A stretch of DNA of 64,000 bases from Streptomyces monashensis (lineage in GTDB: Bacteria; Actinomycetota; Actinomycetes; Streptomycetales; Streptomycetaceae), in NCBI RefSeq assembly GCF_001866665.1, contig NZ_MLYO01000035.1, forward strand, positions 172,167-236,166. The letters are read 5' to 3'. The position numbers and the translations under genes were made by a program. Of the stretch, positions 51,223 to 59,923 are shown one piece after another; within the stretch, counting starts at the first letter, position 1; each line of letters begins with the position of its first letter. The notes below the pieces were generated by a model. That model was not told the DNA's origin. It worked only from the letters and a program-made list of their open reading frames with translations, and searched no databases.

Positions 51223-52374
51223 TCACCGGGCCAGTGCCGCGCCGTGCACCGCTCTCACGAAGCCCTCGTTCTCCGGGGCCGCGCCGCCCGGGAAGGCCGT
51301 CCTGCGCCGCGTGTAGCCGTACGCCAGACCGCTGCGGGGGTCGGCGAAGGCCTGGGAGCCGCCCGCGCCGCTGTGCCCGAAGGTGCCCGCGCCCAGGACC
51401 GGGTGCCACATGTCGGCCGTCGCCTGGAAGCCGAGCCCGTACGCCTTGTGGGCGCGGGCCACCAGGTCGTACCCGACGGAGTGGACCTGGCCCACCTCGG
51501 CGATCGTGTCCGGCTTCAGCAGCGGCGGGCGGTCCGCCAGCTCGCTGATCGCCGCCGCGTACATCGTCGCGAGCCCGCGCGCGGAGGCGACCCCGCCCGC
51601 CGACGCCGGCCCCTTGGCCCGTACGAGGCGGGAGTTGACGTAGTCCTCCAGCGTCCCCGGATCCGGCACGTGCCGGTTGAACGCGATCGCGGCCAGGGTG
51701 TGCGGCCCGGCCGGCTGGGCCGCCATGAGCGCCTGCTGCTCCGACGTCGGGAGCATCGGCTGCGCCGTGCGGTAGCGGGGTTCCTCGGACTCGGGCAGGC
51801 CCAGGTGGAAGTCCGCGCCGTAGGGGGCGCGCACCCGCTCCTCGTACACCTCCTGGAGCGTGCGCCCCGTGGCCCGGCGCACCACCTCACCGGTGAGCGC
51901 GCCGATCACCAGCGCGTGGTAGCCGAAGGCCGTGCCCGGGCGCCAGAACGGCTTCTGGTCGGCGAGCCGTTCGGCGATCGCCCGGTCGTCCGCCAGCTCC
52001 TCGGCCGAGAACCCGGCGTCGATCCCGACCAGGCCCGCCCGGTGCGCCAGCAGCTCCCGGAGGGTCACCGCGGCCTTGCCCTCGGCGGCGAACTCCGGCC
52101 AGTAGTAGGTCACTTTGCGGTCCAGCTCCAGCGTGCCGTCCTGCACCAGCAGCGCCACCACCAGGTGGGCAGCGCCCTTGGTGGACGAGAACACGCCGTA
52201 CAGGGAGTCCGCCTCGCCGCCCGCCCACAGGTCGACGACCTGCCTGCCGTGCGCATACGCGCACAACTGGCCCTCGTAGTCGTGCCGTTCCCCGGCGACG
52301 AACGCGGCGAACTCCTCGCGTACCGCCTCGAAGCCCTCGGCGACCGTGCCGTGGACGGTGATCTCCTGGCTCAT
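51223..52374 (-). CDS. Serine hydrolase of the beta-lactamase/EstB family
   Basis: This 383-residue cytoplasmic protein has the class C beta-lactamase fold. YGVFSSTKGAAHLVVALL holds the SxxK nucleophile (Ser63-x-x-Lys66), PGTAFGYHALVIGAL the Tyr, and AGTFGHSGAGGSQAFADP the H-S-G that replaces KTG. The LDRKVTYYWPEFAAEGK segment is usual in the EstB/LACTB-like esterases. The absence of a signal peptide suggests an intracellular esterase. GGTGAGGAG lies seven bases before the ATG. Confidence 0.87.
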   Translation of the reverse strand: MSQEITVHGTVAEGFEAVREEFAAFVAGERHDYEGQLCAYAHGRQVVDLWAGGEADSLYGVFSSTKGAAHLVVALLVQDGTLELDRKVTYYWPEFAAEGKAAVTLRELLAHRAGLVGIDAGFSAEELADDRAIAERLADQKPFWRPGTAFGYHALVIGALTGEVVRRATGRTLQEVYEERVRAPYGADFHLGLPESEEPRYRTAQPMLPTSEQQALMAAQPAGPHTLAAIAFNRHVPDPGTLEDYVNSRLVRAKGPASAGGVASARGLATMYAAAISELADRPPLLKPDTIAEVGQVHSVGYDLVARAHKAYGLGFQATADMWHPVLGAGTFGHSGAGGSQAFADPRSGLAYGYTRRRTAFPGGAAPENEGFVRAVHGAALAR

Positions 52375-52569
52375 CCGCTCTCCTCACCCTGAGCCGCTCT
52401 CGCTGCTCCCCCTCGCACAACGTCCGTTCCCGATCCGGACGTTCCCCAGACCGTTACGGCGCGATGTACCTGTTCGACTCAACCGCCGCGGGGGCCGGTG
52501 GGTGTCTGCGATGCCCCGGACGGCGGAGGGCAGGGGTGGTGCGCGGAGGGCGCGGACACGGGCCAGGGC

Positions 52570-53667
52570 TCAGGTGCACCACCACAGGAACTGCTTGCAG
52601 GTGCTGCTCGGCGACGGCCTGGGGGTCGGCCTGGATGTCGTCGGGGGGCTGGTCGGGGTCGCGGTGGGGTGGGCCGTGGGCGCCGGGGCCGTGGGGGTCG
52701 GACCGGGGCCCGCCGCCCCGGCAGGTTCCGTGGTGCCGGTGTCCTTGGGCTTGGGCGACGTGGACGGCTTGGCCTTGGGGGACTTGCTCGCGGACGCGTC
52801 GGCCGAGGCGTGCGGCGCGGCACCCGTGCCCGGGGCGGCGCCGGAGGTGTCGCTCGCCGAGGCGCCCGGCGTCGCGGGGCCGGCACCGCCGTCCGCCGCG
52901 GTGTCCCCGGACGCGGCCGGGCCGCCGCCGGAGAACGGGGCGAAGGGCGCGTCCGTGCCCAGTTCGGCGATGCTGAGTCCGCCGGCCGCTATGACGAACC
53001 CCGCGGCGATCAGGATCGTACGGCGACGCCGGCGGCGGTGGACGGCGGCCTTGCGGTCGCGCCGGCTGGCGTCGGAACCGGCGGGGCCCACGGCCGCGGC
53101 GCCCCGCCCCTTGCGCCGGTCGGCCCGGCCGCCGGCCGGGGACTCGGCGGGCCCGGACACGGAGTCCCCCTCGGCGCCGGGCTCGGCCTCGGCCTCCGGC
53201 TCGTACCCGGGCTCCGGCTCGTACCCGGGCTCCGCCTCCGCCCCGGCGGCCGGATACTCCCGGGCGCCGCCGGACGCGTACCCCTGCGCCCCGCCCTGCA
53301 CGTACTCCTGCGGCGCGCCCGCATCGCGCGGCCCGGACCCCGGCGCCGACTCCGAGCCACCCCCGGGCACCCGCTCCGCCCCGGCGGCCGGGTACTCCCG
53401 CGCCCCGTCCTGCGTGTACTCCTGCGGCGCGCCGTGTCCCTGTGCCGGGATCCGTGCGCCGTACTCCGCGCCCGGGGCGGCGTGCGCACCGGGCACATAG
53501 CCGCTCCCGGCCGGAACGTGACCACCGCCGTATCCCGATGCCTCCCCCGCGCGCGCGTACGCGTAGGCGGCCGTCGCTTCCGCGGGTGCGGCATGCGCCG
53601 GTGCTCCGCACCCGGGGCAGGCCAGGGCGCCGTTGAGGTGCCGTTGGCACGGGATGCAGTAGTCCAT
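52570..53667 (-). CDS. SCO2400-family protein: zinc knuckle, low-complexity linker, membrane anchor
   Basis: The protein has 365 residues. It opens with MDYCIPCQRHLNGALACPGCG, a Cys4 zinc knuckle. About 190 residues of Ala/Gly/Pro/Tyr repeats follow (AREYPAAGAE twice, EPGYEPEPGYEPE), then a basic stop-transfer cluster RRRRRRTILIAAGFVIAAGG with one membrane helix, and an Ala/Pro/Ser/Thr-rich outer region. It ends in the short motif CKQFLWWCT. The layout implies cytoplasmic zinc-ribbon sensing coupled to an outside tail. The function is unknown. Confidence 0.75.
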   Translation of the reverse strand: MDYCIPCQRHLNGALACPGCGAPAHAAPAEATAAYAYARAGEASGYGGGHVPAGSGYVPGAHAAPGAEYGARIPAQGHGAPQEYTQDGAREYPAAGAERVPGGGSESAPGSGPRDAGAPQEYVQGGAQGYASGGAREYPAAGAEAEPGYEPEPGYEPEAEAEPGAEGDSVSGPAESPAGGRADRRKGRGAAAVGPAGSDASRRDRKAAVHRRRRRRTILIAAGFVIAAGGLSIAELGTDAPFAPFSGGGPAASGDTAADGGAGPATPGASASDTSGAAPGTGAAPHASADASASKSPKAKPSTSPKPKDTGTTEPAGAAGPGPTPTAPAPTAHPTATPTSPPTTSRPTPRPSPSSTCKQFLWWCT

Positions 53668-53772
53668 GACGCCGGAAGACTAGATTCCCCATCGGTCACG
53701 TTCCTAGGGGTGCCTGTGAAGGTTTCGTGGATCAGCGAGAGAATTCTCGAAAGCCTTGCCGAAACCGTTACC

Positions 53773-53851
53773 TGTTCGACCCATTGACACTCCCGCCGCC
53801 GCATCCTTACTGTCACGCCAGCATTTCGAACGTGTGACGAAATATCGAACA
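53773..53851 (+). promoter_or_regulatory. Promoter and TCGAAC-type operators of the sugar-acid cluster
   Basis: TTGACA (53784-53789) and TACTGT (53808-53813) with an 18-base spacer form a good promoter. Around it lie TGTTCGA (53773-53779), ATTTCG-N9-CGAAAT (53823-53843, perfect 6-bp arms) and ATATCGAACA (53842-53851). The downstream dyad would block transcription if a repressor bound. A similar TCGAACA dyad precedes the second half of the cluster (56127-56150). Confidence 0.65.
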
Positions 53852-53868
53852 GCTGAGGGGCAACTGCC

Positions 53869-55029
53869 GTGCGCATCACCGGAATCAGCACGCACGTGGT
53901 CGGCACGCCGTGGCGCAACCTGACCTACGTCCAGGTGCACACCGACGAGGGGATCACGGGAGTCGGCGAGACCCGGATGCTCGGTCACACCGACGCGCTG
54001 ATCGGCTATCTGCGAGAGGCCGAGGCCAATCACATCCTCGGCTCGGATCCGTTCGCGGCCGAGGATCTCGTACGCCGGATGAAGTACGGCGACTTCGGCC
54101 GCGCGGGCGAGATCGTCATGTCCGGCATCGCCGTGATCGAGATGGCGTGCTGGGACATCAAGGGCAAGGCGCTCGGTGTCCCCGTCTGGCAGTTGCTCGG
54201 CGGCAGGGTGACCGACCGCGTCAAGGCGTACGCCAACGGGTGGTACACGACCGAGCGAACGCCCGAGGCGTACCACAAGGCCGCCCAGGGGGTGATGGAG
54301 CGCGGGTACAAGGCACTGAAGATCGACCCGTTCGGCACCGGGCACTTCGAGCTGGACCACCAGCAGAGCCTGTACGCCGTCTCGCTCATCGAGGCCGTGC
54401 GGGACGCGATCGGCCCCGACGCCGAACTGATGCTGGAGATGCACGGCCGCTTCTCCCCCGCCACCGCCGTCCGACTGGCGAAGGAGCTGGCCCCCTTCAA
54501 GCCGGCCTGGCTGGAGGAGCCGGTGCCGCCGGAGAACCTGAAGGCGCTGGAGAAGGTGGCCGCCAAGGTGGACGTCCCCGTCGCCACCGGTGAGCGGATC
54601 CACGACCGCATCGAGTTCCGCGAGCTCTTCGAGAGCCAGGCCGTGGACATCATCCAGCCGGACGTCGGCCACATCGGCGGCATCTGGGAGACCCGCAAGC
54701 TCGCCGCCACCGCCGAGACGCACTACATGCTGGTCGCGCCGCACAACGTCGGCGGGCCGGTACTGACCGCCGCCTCTCTCCAAGTCGGCTTCACCGCACC
54801 GAACTTCAAGATCCTGGAGCACTTCAACGACTTCGCGGACGCGGAGATCAAGAAGGTGGTCAAGGGGGCGCCGCAGGTCGTGGACGGCTACTTCCACCTC
54901 TCCGACGCGCCCGGCCTCGGCGTCGAGCTGGACGTCGACGCCGCCGCCGAGTTCCCCCAGCAGCAGGCCCGGTTCGACCTGTGGGCCGAGGGCTGGGAGC
55001 AGCGCCGGCCGAAGGGCGGCCGCAAGTGA
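53869..55029 (+). CDS. Mandelate racemase/enolase-superfamily sugar-acid dehydratase
   Basis: The enzyme has 386 residues. The capping domain is RITGISTHVVGTPWRNLTYV. Barrel blocks are KALKIDPFG (Lys-x-Asp), MLEMHGRFSPATAVR, WLEEPVPPENL, PVATGERIHDR, IIQPDVGHIGGI and LVAPHNVGGP with the catalytic His. The set EMHGRF / EEP / GER resembles galactonate-type dehydratases, which convert aldonates to 2-keto-3-deoxy acids; the first metal ligand is Glu where Asp is usual. Context (dehydrogenase, monosaccharide ABC transporter) supports sugar or sugar-acid catabolism. The stop overlaps the next start (GTGA). Confidence 0.87.
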   Translation: MRITGISTHVVGTPWRNLTYVQVHTDEGITGVGETRMLGHTDALIGYLREAEANHILGSDPFAAEDLVRRMKYGDFGRAGEIVMSGIAVIEMACWDIKGKALGVPVWQLLGGRVTDRVKAYANGWYTTERTPEAYHKAAQGVMERGYKALKIDPFGTGHFELDHQQSLYAVSLIEAVRDAIGPDAELMLEMHGRFSPATAVRLAKELAPFKPAWLEEPVPPENLKALEKVAAKVDVPVATGERIHDRIEFRELFESQAVDIIQPDVGHIGGIWETRKLAATAETHYMLVAPHNVGGPVLTAASLQVGFTAPNFKILEHFNDFADAEIKKVVKGAPQVVDGYFHLSDAPGLGVELDVDAAAEFPQQQARFDLWAEGWEQRRPKGGRK

Positions 55030-56030
55030 GCACCGCCGTCGTCATCGAGGCACCGGGCACGCACCGGCTCGCCCCGCACACGCCCCGCGAGCCCGGTCCC
55101 GGCGAGGCGCTGGTCGCCGTGCACGCGGTCGGCATCTGCGGCAGCGACCGCGAGGTGTACCAGGGCAACCGGCCCGAGGGGTACGTCCGTTACCCCCTGA
55201 CGCCGGGACACGAGTGGTCGGGCACGGTCGAGCAGGTGGGCCCGGGTGTCCCGGCCTCGCTCACCGGCCGCAAGGTCGTCGGCGAGGGCTTTCGCAACTG
55301 CCAGGTGTGCGACCGCTGCCACGCGGGCGAGACCACGCTGTGCACCGACGGCTACGAGGAGACCGGCTTCACCCAGCCGGGCGCCATGGCCGCCACGCTC
55401 ACCCTGCCGGCCCGGCTGCTGCACGCCCTGCCGGACGACGCCGACCTGACGGCGGCGGCGCTGCTCGAACCCGCCGCCTGCATCGCGGCCGCGGCGCTCA
55501 AGGCGGGCGCCCGGCCGGGTGAGCGGGTCGCGGTGGTCGGCACGGGGACCCTGGGCATGTTCGCCGTGCAGTTCCTCAGGGCGGTCTCCCCGGCCGAGCT
55601 GATGGTGGTCGGTACCCGGCGCGACCGGGAGGCCCTCTCCCGCCGGTTCGGGGCCACCGACTTCCGCACCAGGGACCAGGCACTCGCCGACGACTTCGAC
55701 GTCGTGATCGAGACCGCCGGATCCGCGTCCGCCGCGCGCACCGCCGCCTCCCTGCTGCGGCGCGGCGGGCGCCTGGTGCTGACCGGGATCCCGGCGCCGG
55801 GCGCGGACGGGCTCGACCCGACCGATCTCGTCGTACGGCAGCTGGAGGTGCACACCGTCTTCGGGGCGCCGCCGGACGCCTGGGCGCACACCGTGCGGGT
55901 CTTCGGCGCCGGACTGCTGGACCCGCTGCCGCTGGTCACGCACCAGTTGCCGCTGACCGAGTTCTCCCACGCCATCGATCTCGTCGGGTCCGGCGATCCC
56001 GCGGTGGGCAAGGTGCTGCTCCGCCCCTAG
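55026..56030 (+). CDS. Zinc-dependent alcohol/sugar dehydrogenase (MDR)
   Basis: This 334-residue medium-chain dehydrogenase has HAVGICGSDREVYQG (first catalytic-zinc Cys), TPGHEWSGTVEQVG (His-Glu), the structural-zinc region NCQVCDRCHAGETTLC and the NAD loop VAVVGTGTLGMFAVQFL. The substrate is likely a polyol, sugar or sugar acid. The GTG shares bases with the TGA of the dehydratase gene, so the two are translated together. A long terminator-like hairpin follows five bases after its stop. Confidence 0.9.
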   Translation: MSTAVVIEAPGTHRLAPHTPREPGPGEALVAVHAVGICGSDREVYQGNRPEGYVRYPLTPGHEWSGTVEQVGPGVPASLTGRKVVGEGFRNCQVCDRCHAGETTLCTDGYEETGFTQPGAMAATLTLPARLLHALPDDADLTAAALLEPAACIAAAALKAGARPGERVAVVGTGTLGMFAVQFLRAVSPAELMVVGTRRDREALSRRFGATDFRTRDQALADDFDVVIETAGSASAARTAASLLRRGGRLVLTGIPAPGADGLDPTDLVVRQLEVHTVFGAPPDAWAHTVRVFGAGLLDPLPLVTHQLPLTEFSHAIDLVGSGDPAVGKVLLRP

Positions 56031-56034
56031 AGAC

Positions 56035-56079
56035 GTACGCCGGCCCGGGCGTGACCTGACGGCGCCCCGGCCGGCGTAC
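56035..56079 (+). terminator. Long hairpin terminator after the dehydrogenase gene
   Basis: Arms 56035-56051 and 56063-56079 match at 16 of 17 positions (GTACGCCGGCCCGGGCG type) around an 11-base loop. It separates the dehydratase-dehydrogenase pair from the transporter half of the cluster. Confidence 0.78.
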
Positions 56080-56126
56080 CAGAAAGGCCGGAAACCGGGC
56101 CTTTTCACACTCAGAGCCGCGAACCT

Positions 56127-56150
56127 TGTCCGATATCTCGAACATCGAGA
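56127..56150 (+). promoter_or_regulatory. TCGAACA-type operator upstream of the TIM-barrel/transporter operon
   Basis: TGTCCGATATCTCGAACA (56127-56144) is an 18-base dyad with 6 of 7 arm matches, overlapping TCTCGA-ACA-TCGAGA (56136-56150, perfect arms). It lies 25 bases before the GTG of the next gene. The shared ATATC/CGAACA words with 53842-53851 suggest one regulator for both halves. Confidence 0.6.
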
Positions 56151-56175
56151 ACTCCTCGAACACGAAGGACAGCTT

Positions 56176-57144
56176 GTGACCGACGCTTCCGCCCCGGCAG
56201 CCCGCAGGCCCGGCGAGCAGGTGCTCGCCGCTCTCGGCCTCGGCGCGCCCGCCCTCGACCCCGCCGACGCCTCCGCCCACGGCTTCCCGGGCGGCGGCCG
56301 CTGGCGCACCGAGATCCCCTCGTGCGAGGGGCCCGAGGCGCTGGCGGTCGTGCTCAAGGAGGCCTCCCGTCTCGATGTGCCGATCCACCGGATCAGCCAG
56401 GGCAGCGGTGTGTGGATGCTCACCGACGCCGAGATCACCGAGATGGTCGAGGCGACCGCCGCACGCGACATCGAACTCTGCCTGTTCACCGGCCCGCGCG
56501 GCACCTGGGACATCGGCGGCTCGGTGCGCTCCGACTCGCGGGGGGCCGGACTGCGCGCCCGGGGCCACGACGCCGTGGCCGGCTGCCTCGAAGACGCCGT
56601 GCGGGCAACGGAGTTGGGCGTCAAGTGCCTGCTCGTCGCCGACGAGGGCGTGCTGTGGACCCTGCACCGGGCCCGCGAGGCCGGCATCATCCCGGCCGAC
56701 ACCACGCTGAAGGTCTCGGCGCTCATCGGCCCCGTGAACCCGGCGTCGTACGCCGTCTACGAGCGGCTCGGCGCCGACTCCCTCAACGTGCCCAGCGATC
56801 TGACGCTGGACCACCTCACCGAGATCCGCCGGGTCTCCGGCGCTCCCATGGACATGTACATCGAGGCCCCCGACGACCTCGGCGGCTATGTGCGGATGTA
56901 CGAGGTCGCCGAGCTGATCCGGCGCGGCGCACCGCTGTATCTGAAGTTCGGTCTGTCCAAGGCTCCCGGCATCTACCCGTGGGGCACCCATCTGCGGGAC
57001 GTGACCCTGGACACCGCCCGGGAGCGGGTGCGGCGCGGCCGGCTCGCCCTGGACCTGCTCGCCCGGCACGGCGCGGACGGCGACATGGCGCCGCTCGGCT
57101 CCCGGCTGCCCGGCCCGCTCAACCGATTCCCAGTCAACGCCTGA
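56176..57144 (+). CDS. TIM-barrel protein resembling peptidase-U32-like family, role unknown
   Basis: This 322-residue soluble protein has landmarks IPSCEGPEALAVVLKEASRL, HRISQGSGVWMLTDAEITEMV, LCLFTGPRGTWDIGG, GVKCLLVADEGVLWTLHRARE, LKVSALIGPVNPASYAVYERLG and SLNVPSDLTLDHL. The alternation of strands and helices, with acidic ends, is that of a TIM barrel; similar proteins are often labelled U32-family peptidase, but no protease site is evident. GTG start with AAGGACAGCTT. It is the first gene of the transporter operon, 47 bases before the binding-protein gene, so a catabolic lyase or epimerase role is plausible but unproven. Confidence 0.65.
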   Translation: MTDASAPAARRPGEQVLAALGLGAPALDPADASAHGFPGGGRWRTEIPSCEGPEALAVVLKEASRLDVPIHRISQGSGVWMLTDAEITEMVEATAARDIELCLFTGPRGTWDIGGSVRSDSRGAGLRARGHDAVAGCLEDAVRATELGVKCLLVADEGVLWTLHRAREAGIIPADTTLKVSALIGPVNPASYAVYERLGADSLNVPSDLTLDHLTEIRRVSGAPMDMYIEAPDDLGGYVRMYEVAELIRRGAPLYLKFGLSKAPGIYPWGTHLRDVTLDTARERVRRGRLALDLLARHGADGDMAPLGSRLPGPLNRFPVNA

Positions 57145-57191
57145 TCACCCGTTCAAGAGCTCAACGCCGAGACGACCAAGGACAGATCATC

Positions 57192-58301
57192 ATGCGCAAC
57201 CGCAGAGCCGCACTCGCCGCCATAGCCGGAGCCGCCTCGCTCGCCCTCACGCTGACCGCCTGCGGGCAGAGCAGCTCCGGCGGCAGCAAGGAGAAGACCG
57301 GCGACGTCAAGGGCGCCACGATCGGCATCGCGATGCCGACGAAATCCTCCGAGCGGTGGATCAACGACGGCAACGACATGGTCAAGAACCTCCAGGCCAA
57401 GGGCTACAAGACCAAGCTGGTCTACGGCGAGGACGACCCGAGCACCCAGGTCTCGCAGATCGAGAACATGATCACGCAGGGCGTCAAGGGCCTGATCATC
57501 GCGGCCATCGACAACAAGTCCCTGAACAACGTGCTGCAGGAGGCCAACCAGGCCAACATCCCGGTCATCGCCTACGACCGGCTGATCCTCGGCACCAAGA
57601 ACGTCGACTACTACGCCTCGTTCGACAACGAGAAGGTCGGCACCCTCCAGGGCACCTACATCGTCCACAAGCTCGGTCTGGACGCCGGCAAGACGGGCCC
57701 GTTCAACATCGAGCTGTTCGCCGGGTCCAACGACGACAACAACACCCAGTACTTCTTCGACGGCGCGATGAAGGTGTTCAAGCCGTACATCGACAAGAAG
57801 CAGCTGGTGGTCAAGTCCGGCCAGACCAAGCTCAACCAGGTCACCACCCTGCGCTGGGACGGTGCCACCGCGCAGAAGCGCATGGAGGACATCCTCACCT
57901 CCACGTACACGAGCGGCAAGGTCGACGCGGTGCTCTCGCCGTACGACGGCATCTCCATCGGCATCATCGCCGCCCTGAAGTCGGACGGCTACGGTTCCGC
58001 GAGCAAGCCGCTGCCGGTCATCACCGGCCAGGACGCCGAGCTCGCCTCCGTGAAGTCGATCATCGCGGGCCAGCAGACCCAGACCGTCTTCAAGGACAGC
58101 CGCAAGGAGACGGCGGTCGCGGTGTCCATGGTCGACGACGTCCTGCACGGCAAGAAGCCGCAGGTCAACGACACCACGACCTACACCAACGGCGCCAAGG
58201 TCGTCCCCTCCTACCTGCTGCAGCCGGTGAGCGTGGACAAGACCAACTACGAGGACGTCCTGGTCAAGGGCGGCTACTACACCGACTCCCAGCTCAAGTG
58301 A
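57192..58301 (+). CDS. chvE-like: Sugar ABC transporter substrate-binding lipoprotein (ChvE-like)
   Basis: This is a 369-residue periplasmic-binding-type lipoprotein with lipobox LTLTAC. The ligand-binding fold of the ribose/galactose type is clear: TIGIAMPTKSSERWINDG, IENMITQGVKGLIIAAID, NIPVIAYDRLILGTKNVDYY, ELFAGSNDDNNTQYFFDGAM, VDAVLSPYDGISIGIIAALK and ITGQDAELASVKSIIAGQQT. These match ChvE/multiple-monosaccharide binders that capture galactose, arabinose, xylose and relatives. It precedes its ATPase and permease in an uninterrupted operon. Confidence 0.92.
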   Translation: MRNRRAALAAIAGAASLALTLTACGQSSSGGSKEKTGDVKGATIGIAMPTKSSERWINDGNDMVKNLQAKGYKTKLVYGEDDPSTQVSQIENMITQGVKGLIIAAIDNKSLNNVLQEANQANIPVIAYDRLILGTKNVDYYASFDNEKVGTLQGTYIVHKLGLDAGKTGPFNIELFAGSNDDNNTQYFFDGAMKVFKPYIDKKQLVVKSGQTKLNQVTTLRWDGATAQKRMEDILTSTYTSGKVDAVLSPYDGISIGIIAALKSDGYGSASKPLPVITGQDAELASVKSIIAGQQTQTVFKDSRKETAVAVSMVDDVLHGKKPQVNDTTTYTNGAKVVPSYLLQPVSVDKTNYEDVLVKGGYYTDSQLK

Positions 58302-58345
58302 TCCCGCTCCCCTGCCCGACCCCACACTGATTGGAAGGCACGACC

Positions 58346-59923
58346 ATGGCGGGACCCGTCCTGGAAATGCGCTCGATCGTCAAGACCTTTCCCGGTGTCA
58401 CAGCGCTGTCGGACGTCACGCTGACCGTCCGCCAGGGCGAGGTCCACGCCATCTGCGGGGAGAACGGCGCCGGCAAGTCGACCCTGATGAAGGTCCTCTC
58501 CGGTGTCCATCCGCACGGGAGTTACGAGGGCGAGATCCTCTTCGAGGGGGAGCCCTGCGCCTTCGGCGACATCCGGGCGAGCGAGCAACGCGGCATCGTG
58601 ATCATCCACCAGGAGCTGGCGCTGTCGCCGTACCTCTCCCTGGCGGAGAACATCTTCCTCGGCAACGAACACGCCAGGGGCGGGTTCATCGACTGGCGTC
58701 AGACCCTGCGGCACGCCACCGAGCTGCTGCGCCGGGTCGGTCTCGACGATCACCCCGAGACCCGCGTCACCGACATCGGCGTGGGCAAGCAGCAGCTCGT
58801 GGAGATCGCGAAGGCCCTGTCGAAGAAGGTGAAGCTGCTCATCCTGGACGAGCCCACCGCGGCGCTGAACGACGAGGACAGCGGCAAACTCCTCGATCTC
58901 ATCCTGGAGTTGAAGAACCAGGGCATCACCTCGATCATCATCTCCCACAAACTCAACGAGATCCGCAAGGTCGCCGACTCGGTGACGATCATCCGGGACG
59001 GCCGGTCGATCGAGACCCTGGACGTCAGGGACGCGGGCACGACCGAGGACCGGATCATCAGCGGCATGGTGGGCCGCGACCTCGACCACCGCTTCCCCGA
59101 GCGCACCCCGCACGAGGCGCAGGAGGGCACGGCCCCGGCGCTGGAGATCCGCAACTGGACCGTCCACCACCCCATCGACCAGCAGCGCAAGGTCGTGGAC
59201 GACGTGTCGCTGAGCGTCCGCCGGGGCGAGATCGTCGGCATCGCGGGGCTGATGGGCGCCGGCCGCACCGAGCTCGCCATGAGCGTCTTCGGCCGCACCT
59301 ACGGCCGTTACGCGGGCGGCACGGTCCTCAAGGACGGCGTCGAGATCCGTACGAAGTCCGTCGCCGAGGCGGTGGACCACGGCATCGCGTACGTCACCGA
59401 GGACCGCAAGCACTACGGTCTCAACCTCATCGACACCATCAACCGCAACATCTCGCTGACCGCGCTGAAGAAGGTCGCCAGGCGGGGCGTGGTGGACGAG
59501 CAGGCGGAGCGGCAGGTCTCCGAGGGCTTCCGGAAGTCCATGAACATCAAGGCGCCGACGGTCTTCGAGCCGGTGGGCAGGCTGTCCGGCGGCAACCAGC
59601 AGAAGGTCGTGCTCAGCAAGTGGATCTTCGCCGAGCCCGATGTGCTGATCCTGGACGAACCGACCCGCGGCATCGACGTGGGCGCCAAGTACGAGATCTA
59701 CACGGTCATCGACCAACTCGCCGCCCAGGGCAAGGCGGTCGTCTTCATCTCCTCCGAGCTGCCGGAGCTGCTCGGCATGTGCGACCGCATCTACACGATG
59801 GCCGCCGGGCGGCTGACCGGTGAGGTGCCGCGGGCCGAGGCCACGCAGGAAGTGCTGATGCGCCAGATGACGAAAGACAAGGCGCCCACGGACAACGCAA
59901 AGGACGAAGAGGTAACGCGATGA
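58346..59923 (+). CDS. mmsA: Multiple-monosaccharide ABC transporter ATPase (MmsA/GguA type)
   Basis: This is a 525-residue double-ABC ATPase. Domain one has Walker A CGENGAGKSTLMKVLSG, VGKQQLVEIAKALS and Walker B LLILDEPTAAL. Domain two has the degenerate Walker A AGLMGAGRTELAMSVFG usual in the sugar (CUT2) group, plus LSGGNQQKVVLSKW and LILDEPTRGIDVGAK. The product energises monosaccharide import with the neighbouring permease. The ATG at 58346 is preferred to the in-frame TTG at 58331 because GGAAGG stands seven bases before it. Stop and next start overlap as ATGA. Confidence 0.93.
   Translation: MAGPVLEMRSIVKTFPGVTALSDVTLTVRQGEVHAICGENGAGKSTLMKVLSGVHPHGSYEGEILFEGEPCAFGDIRASEQRGIVIIHQELALSPYLSLAENIFLGNEHARGGFIDWRQTLRHATELLRRVGLDDHPETRVTDIGVGKQQLVEIAKALSKKVKLLILDEPTAALNDEDSGKLLDLILELKNQGITSIIISHKLNEIRKVADSVTIIRDGRSIETLDVRDAGTTEDRIISGMVGRDLDHRFPERTPHEAQEGTAPALEIRNWTVHHPIDQQRKVVDDVSLSVRRGEIVGIAGLMGAGRTELAMSVFGRTYGRYAGGTVLKDGVEIRTKSVAEAVDHGIAYVTEDRKHYGLNLIDTINRNISLTALKKVARRGVVDEQAERQVSEGFRKSMNIKAPTVFEPVGRLSGGNQQKVVLSKWIFAEPDVLILDEPTRGIDVGAKYEIYTVIDQLAAQGKAVVFISSELPELLGMCDRIYTMAAGRLTGEVPRAEATQEVLMRQMTKDKAPTDNAKDEEVTR

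Noticed and set aside
53160..53290. Repeats in the SCO2400-family gene as a CRISPR or minisatellite array
   Set aside because: They are short imperfect in-frame codon repeats encoding EPGYEPE-type residues, without regular spacers.
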